Assembly (NCBI GenBank): GCA_964020085.1
Contig: OZ026601.1
Span: 4,008,401 to 4,072,400, forward strand
Origin: Micromussa lordhowensis
Taxonomy: Eukaryota > Cnidaria > Anthozoa > Scleractinia > Lobophylliidae
DNA: 64,000 nucleotides
Direction of reading: 5' to 3'
Shown here: positions 34,837 through 46,649 of the stretch, piece by piece
Layout: every line of letters begins with the position of its first letter
Position numbering within the stretch: position 1 is the stretch's first letter
Position numbers and translations under genes: made by a program
Notes under the pieces: generated by a model
What the model saw: the letters and a program-made list of their open reading frames with translations, nothing else
Database searches by the model: none
Told to the model about the DNA's origin: nothing

Positions 34837-35640
34837 GGTGGCCGAACATAGTTTTCGCGCGCTCTTGCATGCTAATGCAATTCAGCGCGCGCACAAGGAT
34901 TGCAAAATAACAAACAAACATGGCGTCAATACAGCGATCATTTTATTTGCTCAATGGCCGCGCTGTCTGTACTATTTTTCTTCATAACTGAACACAGTGC
35001 ATTGATTGTTTTAGTCTTTTGTTACAACAGTATGTCAGAAAAGGCAACGATGCAAAGAACCCAGCAATTCTCAGCTTTTTCTTTGTTACCAAAAAACCCA
35101 GTTAAATACGGCTCATGCGTAGTAACTGCGATTGAATGCGGAATAGCTTTCTCGGAAATGCGCCTTTTTCTCGAGAACCACTCATTAGAATTTGACAAAA
35201 GTTAACACGAAAATACTTTGGGAAATAAGTAACTGGAGTGTTTTAAAAAATTGGAACTTCAACAGAGGAAATTCTAGATATTCCAGTGAACCTTCAACAA
35301 GCGATAATTAAAGATCTCTCTGTTAAATTATTATTAAAATAGTGTTAACTTGTGTGCATCGTTGCCAGCTTGTTGCATGCAAATTATAAAGAAAATCCAA
35401 TGACTAGATTTTTTGCAAATGAACAAAACCGATTTTAAAGGCCTTATATTTGTTCATGTTGCCATGGCAATGGTACATTCGTCAGCTTAACTATCAAAAA
35501 ACCGATGCTTATGTTGTTAACTTGCTTTCTACCATTTTTGGCGACCAAAGGATGAAGGGTTTTAGAGAAAAAGGCGAATGAAACACAGGTATCGAAATTC
35601 ACCCAGGGCGGCCATATTGAATATGAAGTATATACTTAAG
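34837..35640. other. Intergenic, no gene seen
   Basis: Starts with the solo TTAAGGTGGC end noted above. A 101-codon frame at 34900-35205 has no recognisable domain or codon structure and is probably chance. Confidence 0.4.
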
Positions 35641-35642
35641 GC

Positions 35643-36765
35643 ATGAAAAATTTACAAGGATTTCATTATCGCTTTTCTTTTCTTATCTATTTAAAAGGGC
35701 TCAGAGAACACGACGCAGCTATGGATAACACAGAAAACGTTCTATACTCCATCTTCACCGGAATAGTTGTTGCTAATTTCCTTCCTAACACCAGTCCTGG
35801 TCTAAAAGCCATCGAGTTGTCCAAAGAATGTGTGATTTTGCTGAATTATATAGTTGTGCCAAAAGAAGAACCGCATTTCAAACTAATAAACTATTCCATC
35901 TGTCGAGCTGAATGTTTATGGCGTGCCGTTTTATCCATGATGACACAAATGCGATAAAATACGGCAGGAAACTTCTTTTAATATGCTGCGAGCTTGGTGA
36001 AACAGCGAAAGAAGGTATGTTAACCATGGCACTGGCAGTAATATGTGAACGTCAGTGTAAATATGCAGAAGCAAAAATGTTTGATGGAAGAGCGATCAGT
36101 ATCATGATAGAAACTCGCGACAGATGATGCATATGAGAAATTTGGGACTGATGTCTTTTCGTCTCAGTGAAAAACGAATACTTCAGTAAGGCACTTGTCA
36201 TCAGAGTGGAAATTGGCGACCGAGAAAAAGAAGCAACAGATAACTCGAACCTAGGATTTGTGTTTCAATCTCTCGGTGAACATGTCAAAGTTAAAGAATA
36301 TTTCGAGAAAGCGCTTCTGATCAGCATAGAAATTGGTGACAAAAAAGGCGAAGCAGCAGATTACGGAAACTTGGGAACTTTTCATTCTCTCGGTGAATAT
36401 GTCAAAGCCAAAGAATATCTCAAGAAGGCACTTGCGATCAAAAAAGAAATTTGTGACAGGAAAGGAGAAGCAGCAGATTACGAGAACTTATTAGGAATTG
36501 TGTTTAAATCTCTTGGTGAATATGTCAAAGCTAAATAATATATAAAAAAAGGCACTTGCGATCAGAATAGAAATTGGTGATCGGAACGGAGAAGTAGAAG
36601 ATTACGGGAACCTAGTAACAGTGTTTCAATCTCTCGGTGAATATGTCAAAGCCAAAGAATATCTAGAAAAGGCACTTGCAATCAAAAAAGAAATTGGTGA
36701 CAGGAAAGGAGAAGCAACAGATTATGTGTTTGAATCTCTTGGTGAATATGTTGCTGTTTTGTTGT
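35643..36765 (+). pseudogene. Broken tetratricopeptide-repeat (TPR) gene
   Basis: Plus-strand sequence encodes AMDNTENVLYSIFTGIVVAN, then after a frameshift near 35920 DDTNAIKYGRKLLLICCELG, and after another break near 36125 at least five TPRs of about 40 residues with the core SLGEYVKAKEYLEKALAIK and EIGDRKGEAADYENLG. Stops occur at 36125 and 36537, and repeats have lost parts (NLGTFHSLGEY, TDYVFESLGEY). Cnidarians have many such TPR proteins related to TTC28 or GPSM; this copy is dead and the repeats have no visible end domain. Close repeat identity suggests recent origin. Confidence 0.8.
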
Positions 36766-36829
36766 TTGTATGTATTTTTTATCTCAAGATGACAGTCATG
36801 CTGACTGCTGTACATGTTATGTAAGCCCT

Positions 36830-36965
36830 TCCTCGAGGATTAAAGAAGCGTAAAGATGCATTGTTGAGGCCTTTCCGCGATCCGTAAAGCATCGTAAAGA
36901 TGCGTTATTGATGCCTTTACACGATGCTTAAAAGACAGCCGGTAAAGATGAAAGTGTAAACACCC
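36830..36965. repeat. Third GTAAA-word patch
   Basis: GTAAAGATGC, CCGTAAAGCATCGTAAAGAT and CTTTACACGATGCTTAAA words recall the arrays flanking the unknown gene. It sits directly after the dead TPR gene. Confidence 0.45.
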
Positions 36966-37378
36966 GTAGGAACTAGAGCTATGCATAACGTGAGTCAAAA
37001 GAGCTCGTATAGGGAAGATTGGTATGAATTTTAATGCTTAGCGTCCATGCAAGATTCTGAGCCAAACACACTCGATTGCATGAGCAAAATGATGTAAGTG
37101 CAGTATAGATCTTCGATCGTTTTCTTGTCTACAAAAAGAACAGCAAAGAAACCGCTCTTTGTGCATCATCAGTCAGCCCTACCCAGAAACACAGATTAAC
37201 TTCACCCGTATTGAACGAAGACGGATACAGCAGAGATGCTCCACCCAAACAACATTCAATAAACACCACAGCGCGTTGGAAATCCTTCACCTCAACGAAT
37301 ATCCCGAAAACATCATAGAGAACACCAATGTGACCCCCAAACAAAGAATGGTTATACTTTAAAATACCATTCATTTCA

Positions 37379-37811
37379 GACCTACTGGATTACAAAATCA
37401 CCAGAATCTACCGCAAAGAAGGCCTCCCAGTACGCGTCGCTCACCACACCCAGAACACATACACAAGAACAAACTGCCCTATCGCAAACACGAACCTATG
37501 TCTACGAAGAAATTCCGTGTACCAAGTCACCTGCAGAATATGTAATAAATTCTACATCGGAAGCACAACACTATTTGTACATGATCGCATTAAAGAACAC
37601 CTGAACAACAACTCGTTTGTAGGAAAACACATTATAATGTGTCAAGGGACAACTAACAACCAAAAACAGCCAAGCTGTTAATGTCAAAATAATCGCACAA
37701 GAAAACGATCCTGTCAACTTGCGATTATTCGAGGCGTTCTACATCCGAAAGTCCAAGCCCGAACTTAATTCCGGTGCAGAATGCATCGAGCTCAGAGACC
37801 TTCTATTTTGA
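37379..37811 (+). pseudogene. PLE GIY-YIG endonuclease fragment
   Basis: The frame reads DLLDYKITRIYRKEGLPVRV, then NSVYQVTCRICNKFYIGSTT followed by RIKEH, then after a frameshift near 37640-37670 NLRLFEAFYIRKSKPELNS and ends at a TGA at 37809. VYQV..CNKFYIG is the GIY-YIG core, with the conserved Arg (DRIKEH) and the Glu (LFEAFYI). This is the C-terminal endonuclease of a Penelope-like element. Upstream frame remnants (from about 37150) carry stops. It belongs to a different copy and the opposite strand from the RT at 30 kb. Confidence 0.85.
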
Positions 37812-38299
37812 ACTGCTTTATCACTTGTACTCATTTACGATCGTCCATTTTATTATATATATCCGAAAGAACTCACAGAATTTTTTATTTTATTCTAATC
37901 TATTTTATCTTGAGCAGCTTTATTTTAGCTGTTTCATCACTGATACTCATTAGCTATTGTCCATATTATTGTATATTTCCATATCTATTTTCCTACACCA
38001 CATTTATACCACGCACTATAGAATATTTTCTTTCATTCCCTAATGATGCCGTAGAACGGCGAAAGCTCGGAATTAAAATACAGTAGCTCAAGGCCTCGAT
38101 CGAATCAACTTATTTATCTATTCCCGGAAATGCTACTGAAGGACAACTTCATACATATATTTTTTGTTTCACCAAAGTCCCGCCACCACCGCTTCAGTCT
38201 GTTTTTCCGACGATAGAATAAAAATTGACATGGTCGTTTCGCATACATTTTGCTAAAAACCCTATTAAGAAGTGTACATGACAGTTTCCGTAAACTAGG

Positions 38300-38430
38300 T
38301 CACTTTTCCTCAAGCGAGCGTTGGCCCTTCGTCCATTCGCTCCGACGAAGGGCTAACGTTCGAAACGTCAGCTTTCGAATCTCTTTCTCATTTTCAACTC
38401 AGTTGATAAAACCAAATTATCTACGTCAGA
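38300..38430 (+). mobile_element. PLE terminal hairpin (pLTR-like), two cores head to head
   Basis: GAGCGTTGGCCCTTCGTC is followed by its mirror GACGAAGGGCTAACGTTC, then GAAACGTCAGC, TTTCGAATCTCT, and TCAACTCAGTTGATAAAACC with AAATTATC. The same set occurs at 6.7 and 50.6 kb. Position shortly after a PLE endonuclease end supports a PLE origin. Confidence 0.65.
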
Positions 38431-38567
38431 GAGGAATAGGATAGTAGAGCCATTAAACTTTACATTCCGTCCTCTCTGCAGGCCATTTCCGAGATGCCTC
38501 TACCCTCTGTTTCAAATCGAGTCTTCCCGCTAATCGGTCAAACGAAAATGCGTTTGATTTACCTATA

Positions 38568-38970
38568 ATTGCCTGGTTTCAAACCGTGAGGGTCTAGGTA
38601 CGAGTCTGTAAATTATGGGATTAGCAACTATTGATTCACATAGTCAGAAAGAGCACACCGAGATTGACAAGATTCCTAAGTTTGGTGTTAATCAGGCTAG
38701 TTTTGACCGAGATACAGCGATATAAAAACGTCAAAATTTACAAAGAAATGTATGGCATCCGGACGCCGTGTCGGACAGCGTCTGGAACATTTCTTTGTAA
38801 ATTTTGACATTTTCAAATGGCTGTATCTCAGTGAAAACTAGCCTGATTAACACCAAACTTGGGAATCTTGTGAATCTCGGTAAGCTCTTTCAGACTATGT
38901 GAATCAATAGTTGCTAATCCCATAATTTACAGACTCGTACCTAGACCCTCACGGTTTGAAACTAGGCAAT
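38568..38970. repeat. Foldback element with about 170-bp arms
   Basis: ATTGCCTGGTTTCAAACCGT, GTCTAGGTACGAGTCTGTAA, ATTAGCAACTATTGATTCAC and TTTACAAAGAAATGT on the left are mirrored in the same order on the right. The loop is about 40 bases (GGCATCCGGACGCCGTGTCG). Confidence 0.9.
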
Positions 38971-39116
38971 GAGCCTGCAAGCGAAAGATAGTTTCGCATA
39001 CGAAATTTCGCGCCAAGACTCGTTTTGGCAGAAAGGTAAAGGCAACAGGGAAATGGCTTACTATTGTGTCAATAAAAAGTGGATAAAAAGTTAATCATAG
39101 CTTAGGTTTTACAGTA

Positions 39117-39530
39117 CAGTGAAACCTGTATTAAGCGGACACCGTTGGGACCCTCACTAGTGTCCGCTTAATACAGGGTGTCCGCTCTAAACAGGTTCAG
39201 CAATAATAGTTAATTATTAACCCTTTTGTCACATCGTGTAAGATCAAAGACTGCTCTTAGCATAATGTCCAGACAGTCAATGCATGAATCTGGAATAATC
39301 TACTTAGCTTTAAAACGACATCGCTGAACAATATTAACGGTGTCTGAGCTGTGCTTTTAGAAGTAAAAAGCCCTTGAAGTGTCCGCTTATTGCAGGTTTT
39401 GTGCAAAAAAATGGCTTAATATTGGTGTCCGCGTCCGCTTAACAGAGGTGTCCGCTGAACGCAGGTTTATTTTACAGTAAATGTGGGAAGAAAATTAATA
39501 GAGGGTGTCCGCTTAATACAGGTTTCACTG
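39117..39530. mobile_element. Tc1/mariner-type MITE, TA target site
   Basis: CAGTGAAACCTGTATTAAGC with GGACACC at the left is mirrored by GGTGTCCGCTTAATACAGGT with TTCACTG at the right, flanked by TA on both sides. The GTGTCCGCTTAA unit recurs inside at least three more times. No transposase. Confidence 0.8.
39466..39471 (-). terminator. Possible RETSAT poly(A) signal inside the MITE
   Basis: TTTATT on the plus strand is AATAAA on the minus strand, 112 bases after the RETSAT stop codon and the first such signal downstream. It lies within the TA-flanked MITE. Confidence 0.4.
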
Positions 39531-39582
39531 TAGTAGTGTTCAGTCGTCCAGTTTCACCGAACCATTCCGTACAGTTTCGTTG

Positions 39583-42500
39583 CTAATTTATCCGCCCATT
39601 GTCGCTTTTTAATGCCTTTTGCAAGCGACCCATATCGGCAAACAGATTTCTTTTGAGGACAGCTGAGGCAGTAATCACACCGCTGAACATTGCGCCGGCG
39701 AACCCGCAGCTAAGGATATCTTGCCCGGCGAGATACAACCCGGGGATGGACGTATCCGGTCGGAGCTTTACAGCAGCCCGGGGACTGAACCGGTCCACGT
39801 GATGATCAATCCCGTAGATCTCCCCTCGGGGCGCCGCGATGTAGTACTTGTTAGTCAGCGGGCTGCCGACATCGAAGAAATCGACGCGGTCACGTACCTG
39901 GGGGAAGAGCTTGCAGGTCTGTTCCCAGATGCGCTTACCGATACGGTTTTTGATGTCCTCGTACTCCTCGCCTCGCTTCATGACCCGCTCGTTCTCCCAG
40001 GATTCAAACCACTCGTACGGGGCTAAGGTAATGATCGTACAGGTCGTCTTACCCGGGTGGCGATTCTCCCACTCAGGGTCCTTGGTGGATGGGAAGGAAA
40101 TGAACAACAACGGGATGTCTTTAGTGCCGGCGGTATCGGCATCTGATTGAAGGAACTCCTTTGTGATTTTATTGAGGTCGTTTTCGGTGAAGGCCCATAC
40201 ATTAGAGGCCTTGACTCCAAAGTCTTCTTTGGTCCCCTTAAGTCCCACGTAGACTGACATTGCTCCAAAGCCATGACGAACAGCCTTGGTGTTCAACAGG
40301 GCCTTGTCCGGTGTGCCTTCCTTTTCACCCAGGAGCGTCTCAAATGTGTTGTAGATCCCTGCAGCTGATATCACTACCGGGGCATGAACATCCACCTCAC
40401 TGCCGCCTTTCTCAACCCGAACGCCTGAAAATAGCAGAAGAAGTGGTCAAAACCTTCTTCCTAAGTTCTACCTTTTTTTACTACTTCTGTCAATCAAAAT
40501 CATCGCTAAACCAACCACACGTACAATGCTCTGTGTCCCTTTTTGGGGGGGGAGGGGGTGGGTGGGGGTATTTGACGTTGACCTGGCCTTGAACCAGAAT
40601 CCCCGGGGGGTAATGGGCCGGGTAGAAGGGTGAAGTGGGGCACTGTTATAGGGTACATAAATAAGACTCAGTTGTTGAAAGGCTGGATTGTTCTGTCCAC
40701 TGGATAGCTTTATCCAACCCTTGATCAACTGGGCCTTATGGCTCACACAATATAACCATATTACCAAGAGAGGATGAAGAGTAAGTAAGCTGATGCCGAG
40801 TTGGACCTGATCCCCAAGTTTTTTCAGAGATTGTGTCCAGTTCTTACAATGAGCATTGCTTGGATATGTATGTTTTTGTGGATGACGAGTGTCAAGTTGC
40901 TTCACCTCTTGAGGCTGGTGAACAAAATCTGCATCACAGGATAGGCTAATTCAGGACCCTCCTGTGATTTGAAAAACTGGGAGTGATCTAAAAAATTACT
41001 TTAAAAATATAAGGAAAAAGAGATGCTTTGGGGCGTTACCTTTGGAAATAAATAAGGCCTATATGGGGAATACTCTCCTATCCTTTATCATCTCTTGACA
41101 TTACTTATAAGACAATGGGAAATAAAAATAGATGCATTATTTACTACAGCAACTGTGCCTTACCTTTAACTTTACCAGAGTTTTCATCTACAAGAATCTT
41201 GGAGACGGTTGCTCGAACTAGCACCTTTCCACCTGCTTTCTCAATAACAGGGATGATATGGAAAGCAATCTCGCTGGCTCCACCACGTGGATATGATGCC
41301 CCAAATAAGTAGTGGTTAGCAAGTATAGCATGCATGGCAAAGCTACCTTCTCCAGGCACAGTTCCTACAGAGGGCAAAAAAAAAAAAAATAAAATAAAGA
41401 TATTGAACTTCCCCAACTTGAAATTGGTCCACAATGAAAAGATGAATTCTGATTGTCCATTTCCAAAATATATCCATACTTCCCCCCCCCCCCACCCCCC
41501 ACAGAAGGGACTGGAATCTCCGGGTGGGGGTGGGGGGTTCTCTTAGACCAAGACATTTAAAGAAATGCATCAAGCTGAATTGAAATTTCCAGAGGGGTGG
41601 GGTGGGGGTCTTGGAAAAAATCACTTTCACAGGGAAGGTATGGATATTTTCTGGAACTACACATTGGTCTGCATGCCTATTTTCCCTTGAAACTTATTAC
41701 ATGAACAGGGTTTCAGATAAATTCAGATATCGAAACTTCATAGGCCCACATTGTCAGATCACATCACCATTCCTATCTAGGCATAGTGTCAGTTCAGTGA
41801 TATTAAAAACCAAATGAATACAACAGTGATTGACGATCATTGAATTTCCTCTCAACAAAATTACACCACATTTTCATTTTCACCAGATGAAGACTACCAT
41901 TCACCAATTGAAAACTGCAGTTTACACTGCAGGTAGTCAAAACCTTGTGTTTTATTTAATTAATTATTTTTTTAGCCAAAGAACACAGATACATTCTGAC
42001 TAATACTAAAAGCATTTTGTTTACTCATTACATACCATAGTCTCCAAAATTGTAGGCCAGAACAGTTTGTAAATCCTTATCGTCAGTGAGCTCTTTCAAC
42101 ACCTCTGACACTGATCGCTTGGAATACTTAAAAAACTTGGTCATCCAGTCACCTATTCCAGTTTTGCACACAAAAGTTGCAAGCCATTCAGGCATGAGTT
42201 TGAACGCCACATAACCAGGCATTGATTTACGAACTTCCTAATGAAGACAATATGGGGTATAAGTAAAGAAAATAATGTATATCTTAGAAGTAAGGCAAAT
42301 GAATTGAACTTATGCTCAGTAACCTATGGAGAGTGTTACTGAGTACAAAGTGCTGTTTGTGTTGTTTGTTTTTGGCTGATTGGCCATACAGACAATCACA
42401 CAGCACTTCCAGGGTCATCACAAATTAAGTTATGATGTAGGTGACCATGATTTTTAAGCAAGCAGCTCATTGTGCAATTTTTTCTGAAGAATGAGAGAAA

Positions 42501-45500
42501 TGAACCAGCAGAGAAAAACAGTTGAGATCATGAATTAGATGGTGATTTCTTCTGTTGAGCAGCCAGCCATTTTTGACAACCCTCCACCTAAAATGCTTCT
42601 CCAACCTTTAAGTGCAACTTCTCATTGCTACATTTACATGCACACGTACCTCTCATGAGCCTGTCCTGTGAGAGATATTCAGTGAATGTTTTTTTTGTTA
42701 TGTTTTTTAATACAACTTACAGTACTAGTGGTGAGAGAGAGAGAGAGAGAATTGTCCACTGAACTTAAAAATCCTCTACCTAACTATAAAGAACCCACAT
42801 GCTTATTTGTAAACAACTAACTAGGTAGGTACATGTAGGTAAAGTCTGCATATGAGCCTAGTGGCTCATCAGGCCGTAGCTTATCCCGGTTTCAGAAGCA
42901 TGAAGCGACTAAGAGTACTTCTACATGTACTCCCCCCTGGATGGGATGCTAGTCCATCGCAGGGTTACCCTCAGCATCAAATTCGCCGGTAACCATTTGT
43001 ACACCTGGGTGGAGAGAGGCACTGTAAGAGTGAAGTGTCTTGCCCAAGAACACAACACAATGTCCCCGGCCAGGGCTCGAACCCGGAGTGCTCGCTCCGG
43101 AGTCGAGTGTACTAACCATGAGGCCACCGTGCCCCCACACTAAAACAACTAACTAGGGCTAATAATAATTTGTAAGTTATAAGATGGTGTCAATAAATTA
43201 ATAGCTAGGAGAGAAATACGAGATGCAGTATTTTTGCGAGGTTTGGTACATGTAAGTCACAACAATGGTGATATGTAATAGCAACACATGTAGGAGCAAT
43301 TTGTGAAGTGTCGCAAAGCAATGAATCAGAGCAAAAATTGCATCATTCTCTAACCATCTGTGTTGGCTATTGTTATAGATTCCAAAGGACATCAGCCAAC
43401 TAAGATTTTGATCATTTTGATTCTGTTTATGTTAAACAAATATTAGCCACAGGAGTTTACAAATGAGTGTGTTGGTTGTTATGACCCCACTTCTCCTTGG
43501 CAACAACATAATGAGCTCACAATAATTTTTGTGACCAAGCTCTTAATGTGTGACTTCGCAGGTCAATTTGTAACCCTCTGCATCCCCAAATGATCACAAA
43601 GTTACGACTCACTTTGAGTATAGTCATATACTGATCAATGGCTTTCTTCTCTTTGGGAAAACTCTCGTACAATGCCTTCCTGTATTGGTCTTGTCGCCCA
43701 CCACACACAGGATATCTTCTTGCATTCTCTGCATCTCCAATAACCACAGTGTCATACTGCTCTTCAAGAGGAACCCATTGCAGTTGACCCTCTGTTAGTT
43801 GGTCAGAGAGTAGACGCATTGATCCATCACAGTCCATCTCACCAATGTAATGAATACCTGGGTCAAATTCATAACCTGTATCATAAAGAAAGAGTGTAGA
43901 ACATATTCAGTGCATGGCAACAGGATGATTGTCTCCACAAGCACGTAGTCTTCAGGCCTTCTGATAGGGTGTGATAAAAAAAAAATCATACAAAATTTTT
44001 GGGGCAGATTATGTGATAAGAATGAGCCATTATGCGATAAATTATGCAAATTATGCAATTTTTGTCTGTGCTAAGCTGTTTTAGTGTTTTTTTTTGAGGA
44101 AAAAAAACACTTTTTGAACTCAAAGGAACAATAATTAAACATCTATGCATAAATTGGGATAAAAAAGACCCATCTCAAAGATAATCAATCACAGCGTTGC
44201 GTCGTGAACAAAACATCAGCCTGTTGACCGCGTGGAAGGGGTACATGTATTTCCTTGCTCTGTCTTTTGCAGTTACATTTTATGGAAGGTGCGATTTTGT
44301 CTTTCAGCCAAAGAAACAGTGGGTTTTCACTACAAACTTATCCACAAAGGACATATGTTTCATACATGTATTCCATGAAAGAAGCTACAGTTTGCATTTG
44401 AAATAAACAATATTTGGATTCATTATCATGTTGTTGAAATAAATTGGCAACTCTAATTGGTCCAGATGAAGAAAGGGATTGTTTGCGTTACACCAATAAG
44501 CAATTCTTTAAAAATGAAAACTAGTACCAGACCCCAGACAGCCATAAAACAACTTGGAGTTCTGTAATTTACGAAGTCGATAGAAGGTTTATTAGGCTTT
44601 TTCAAAGCCAAATCATCTTGAAATGTTGTGTACATGTACATGCAATTTTGGTTAATTACAAATTGTGTGATTTTCCATTAATTATGCAATTTTTGTGAAT
44701 TGTGTGAGCAAATGTACTTGAGTTTGACTTTGCAAAATCGTACCATTGTGTAATATCAGAAGGCCCGGCGCATCTTGCAAGTGTAGTCCCACAAGGGCGT
44801 GTTTAATACACAAAATAGCGAAATGGTTAGCCTGAATAAATTGCTCAGTCAAAATAACCCTCAGGTTTGCCTAAATATTATTGACTTATTGGCAGTGCCT
44901 GATCAGCTCTCTACCATTGTAAGGGTTAATATTTACAGACACCCATATTGCACAATGACCCTATGCCCAAATTAAGTGCCATCTTAATTTTGTGCTTTAA
45001 ACACGCCCTTCTGGCAAGAAGGTACTAATTAAGTCCCATAATCAGTGCTTTCAATACTATTTGAAGTAGGTGGCTACCTCGGAACAGCACCCGCTGGAGT
45101 AATGTGAGAAGCCCAGGAGAATATAAGAAGAAGTTAAATATACCCGCCAACATTCAACCGAATACCCACCGGAGCTCTGGCGAGTGCCGGGACCCACTGA
45201 AAGCACTGCACGATAAGTATGTTTTTGCTTGAATATGAAAGAACAATATCTTTTACATATTCATGCAGCTATTGTCATGCGCACTGTTGCTACTTGTGTT
45301 ATACCTCTTACATCCTAAGAATCAATTCCATGTTTCTATAACTTTTCATTTGATATTCATAGTTTGGAAATGCATCCATTATTCAACTGGGTGATTCCAG
45401 AAAATATCCATACCCTACCATGGGCGGCATCTTGGAATTCCAAGGGAGAGGGGATTTTTTGGACTGGAATTCTGAAGGCATGGGGGGTTATACAGTTTCA

Positions 45501-46566
45501 AATTCCAAACACATGGGGGAGGGAGGCTAGCTCTGAATTTTTAGAGGGGAAGGGCAGAGAAATCCTACTTAATGGTATATACAAGGCAAACTTTTTGACA
45601 TTAAATTACTTTGGAATAAAATAAAATGTCTATACAGCAGTGTAGATACCCAACAACACCACCTTCTAAACTCTTCCTACATGTATCTGAAACAACAACA
45701 CAAATCCTCCTGTAATTTCCATAAAAAAAAGCTCCTGGTAAACTGCAGTAGAGCGTAGTAATTGGTATCAAAAAGTTTACAGTCACATCACACACACAAG
45801 AATGATTTCTTGAACACATCCAGCCATCTCATGCTTATTTTATTTGTGGCGGGGTAGGGTGTGAGGATGTACTTTGGATCCCAACTAGATGTGGTCAGAA
45901 CTACAACAAATGGGATAAAAAAAGAAATTATAACATCGCGCAAAGAGCAAGTTGGAACTTCGGGATTGGGGAAATAGACCCCACTCCCACCCCCGGTGGG
46001 GCAACCCTTTCCCTTATTTGCTTGTGTCGCAATGCTTTTTTTTACAGAACGAATATCACTGTTTGAATGAGGAAATTTTCCTATTCCTGTTTGGTAGACA
46101 ATATACGCCTGCGAGGTTAGGTATCTTGTACGTGACACAATAACTTGAGACTACGAACGTGCACTTGCTCACCTTTGTCGATAAACGAATGGCAACAGCC
46201 ACCCGCCTGATCGTGTTGCTCTAAAACCAAAACCTTCTGCCCGGCCTTTGCCAGAAGGGCTGCAGAGGACAGGCCTCCAATACCGCTTCCGATGACGATG
46301 GCATCGAGATTCTCAGGAACTTTCCGCGACACAAAGCCTTGCTTGAGAACTTTGTCACGCTCTGCGTGGTCTAACACAAGGGGCTCAGGTGGCCTACGAC
46401 AGTCGAAGGCGAATGGGTTTGCCCCGCGGTTGCCGAGAATTGAGCGAATTCTAAAGATGATCAGCGGTATGATCAACGCAACAAAGATTGTCAAGGCTAT
46501 AAAACTGTAGGACGAATTTGATATAAAAGACCCAAGAAACTCCAGAAATTTCTCCACGAGAGCCAT
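39583..46566 (-). CDS. RETSAT: All-trans-retinol 13,14-reductase (RETSAT)
   Basis: Exons 46566-46173, 43875-43613, 42237-42036, 41364-41164 and 40424-39583 join in frame with GT-AG borders into 633 residues (human about 610). A hydrophobic anchor lies at about residues 20-40. [20 protein letters not shown] with VLVLEQH at 92-118 is the FAD/NAD(P) Rossmann fold of the CrtI-like oxidoreductases. [61 protein letters not shown] and [17 protein letters not shown] are RETSAT landmarks. The enzyme saturates the 13-14 double bond of all-trans-retinol to 13,14-dihydroretinol in the ER membrane. The start is the only Met before the anchor, and a CpG-rich promoter precedes it. Bacterial-like CrtI desaturases are the next closest family but lack this N-terminal anchor. 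Confidence 0.95.
40425..41163. other. RETSAT intron 4 with G-runs
   Basis: Contains GGGGGGGGAGGGGGTGGGTG with GGGG at about 40543-40566, a run able to form a G-quadruplex on the plus strand. No gene seen. Confidence 0.5.
41470..41610. repeat. C-run and G-run cluster in RETSAT intron 3
   Basis: CCCCCCCCCCCCCACCCCCC at about 41482-41501 is followed by GGGTGGGGGTGGGGGG at about 41522-41538 and GGGGTGGGGTGGGGG at about 41594-41608. The two strands could form hairpin or quadruplex structures. Confidence 0.6.
42730..42752. repeat. GA microsatellite
   Basis: About ten GA units in RETSAT intron 2. Confidence 0.7.
42835..43140 (-). mobile_element. tRNA-headed SINE
   Basis: Read on the minus strand from 43140, the head has GGCACGGTGGCCTCATGGTT with AGTACACTCGACTCC, then GGGTTCGAGCCCTGGCC, which contains a B box (GGTTCGAGCCC) and a plausible A box about 35 bases upstream, as in tRNA promoters. 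A non-tRNA body follows (TGTTGTGTTCTTGGGCAAG, CACTTC, GCGATGGACTAGCATCCCAT with CCAGGGGGGAG). No clear tRNA cloverleaf, so it is a SINE rather than a working tRNA gene. Confidence 0.7.
43876..46172. other. RETSAT intron 1, no gene seen
   Basis: AT-rich, with a few TACATGTA palindromes (near 44239, 44363, 44630, 45675). A G-rich stretch at 45420-45560 with repeated GGAATTC words looks like an old repeat related to sequence at 41.5 kb. Confidence 0.4.
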
Positions 46567-46640
46567 ATTCTCTCTCGCGGGTTGCTCAATCTCGCGAGCT
46601 CAAGATACGCGCAGGGCATCATGGGTCGTTGCGTAAAAAC
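46567..46640 (-). promoter_or_regulatory. RETSAT promoter with TCTCGCGAG element
   Basis: Between 13 and 50 bases upstream of the start codon the sequence has TCTCTCGCGGG and ATCTCGCGAGCTC. TCTCGCGAGA is the palindromic core-promoter element bound by BANP in vertebrates; its presence here is a sequence match only. No TATA box. Confidence 0.4.
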
Positions 46641-46649
46641 CCACTTCCA

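Noticed and set aside
34900..35205. 101-codon plus-strand frame
   Set aside because: No domain, no relatives I recognise, ordinary intergenic composition.
39599..40150. Plus-strand frames of about 100 codons
   Set aside because: Antisense shadows of the long last RETSAT exon.
42860..42885. CTGATGAG on the minus strand as a second hammerhead core
   Set aside because: It belongs to the SINE tail; no GAAA box or closing stems follow.
43065..43140. A tRNA gene on the minus strand
   Set aside because: A and B boxes are present but acceptor and anticodon stems do not close; it is the head of a SINE.
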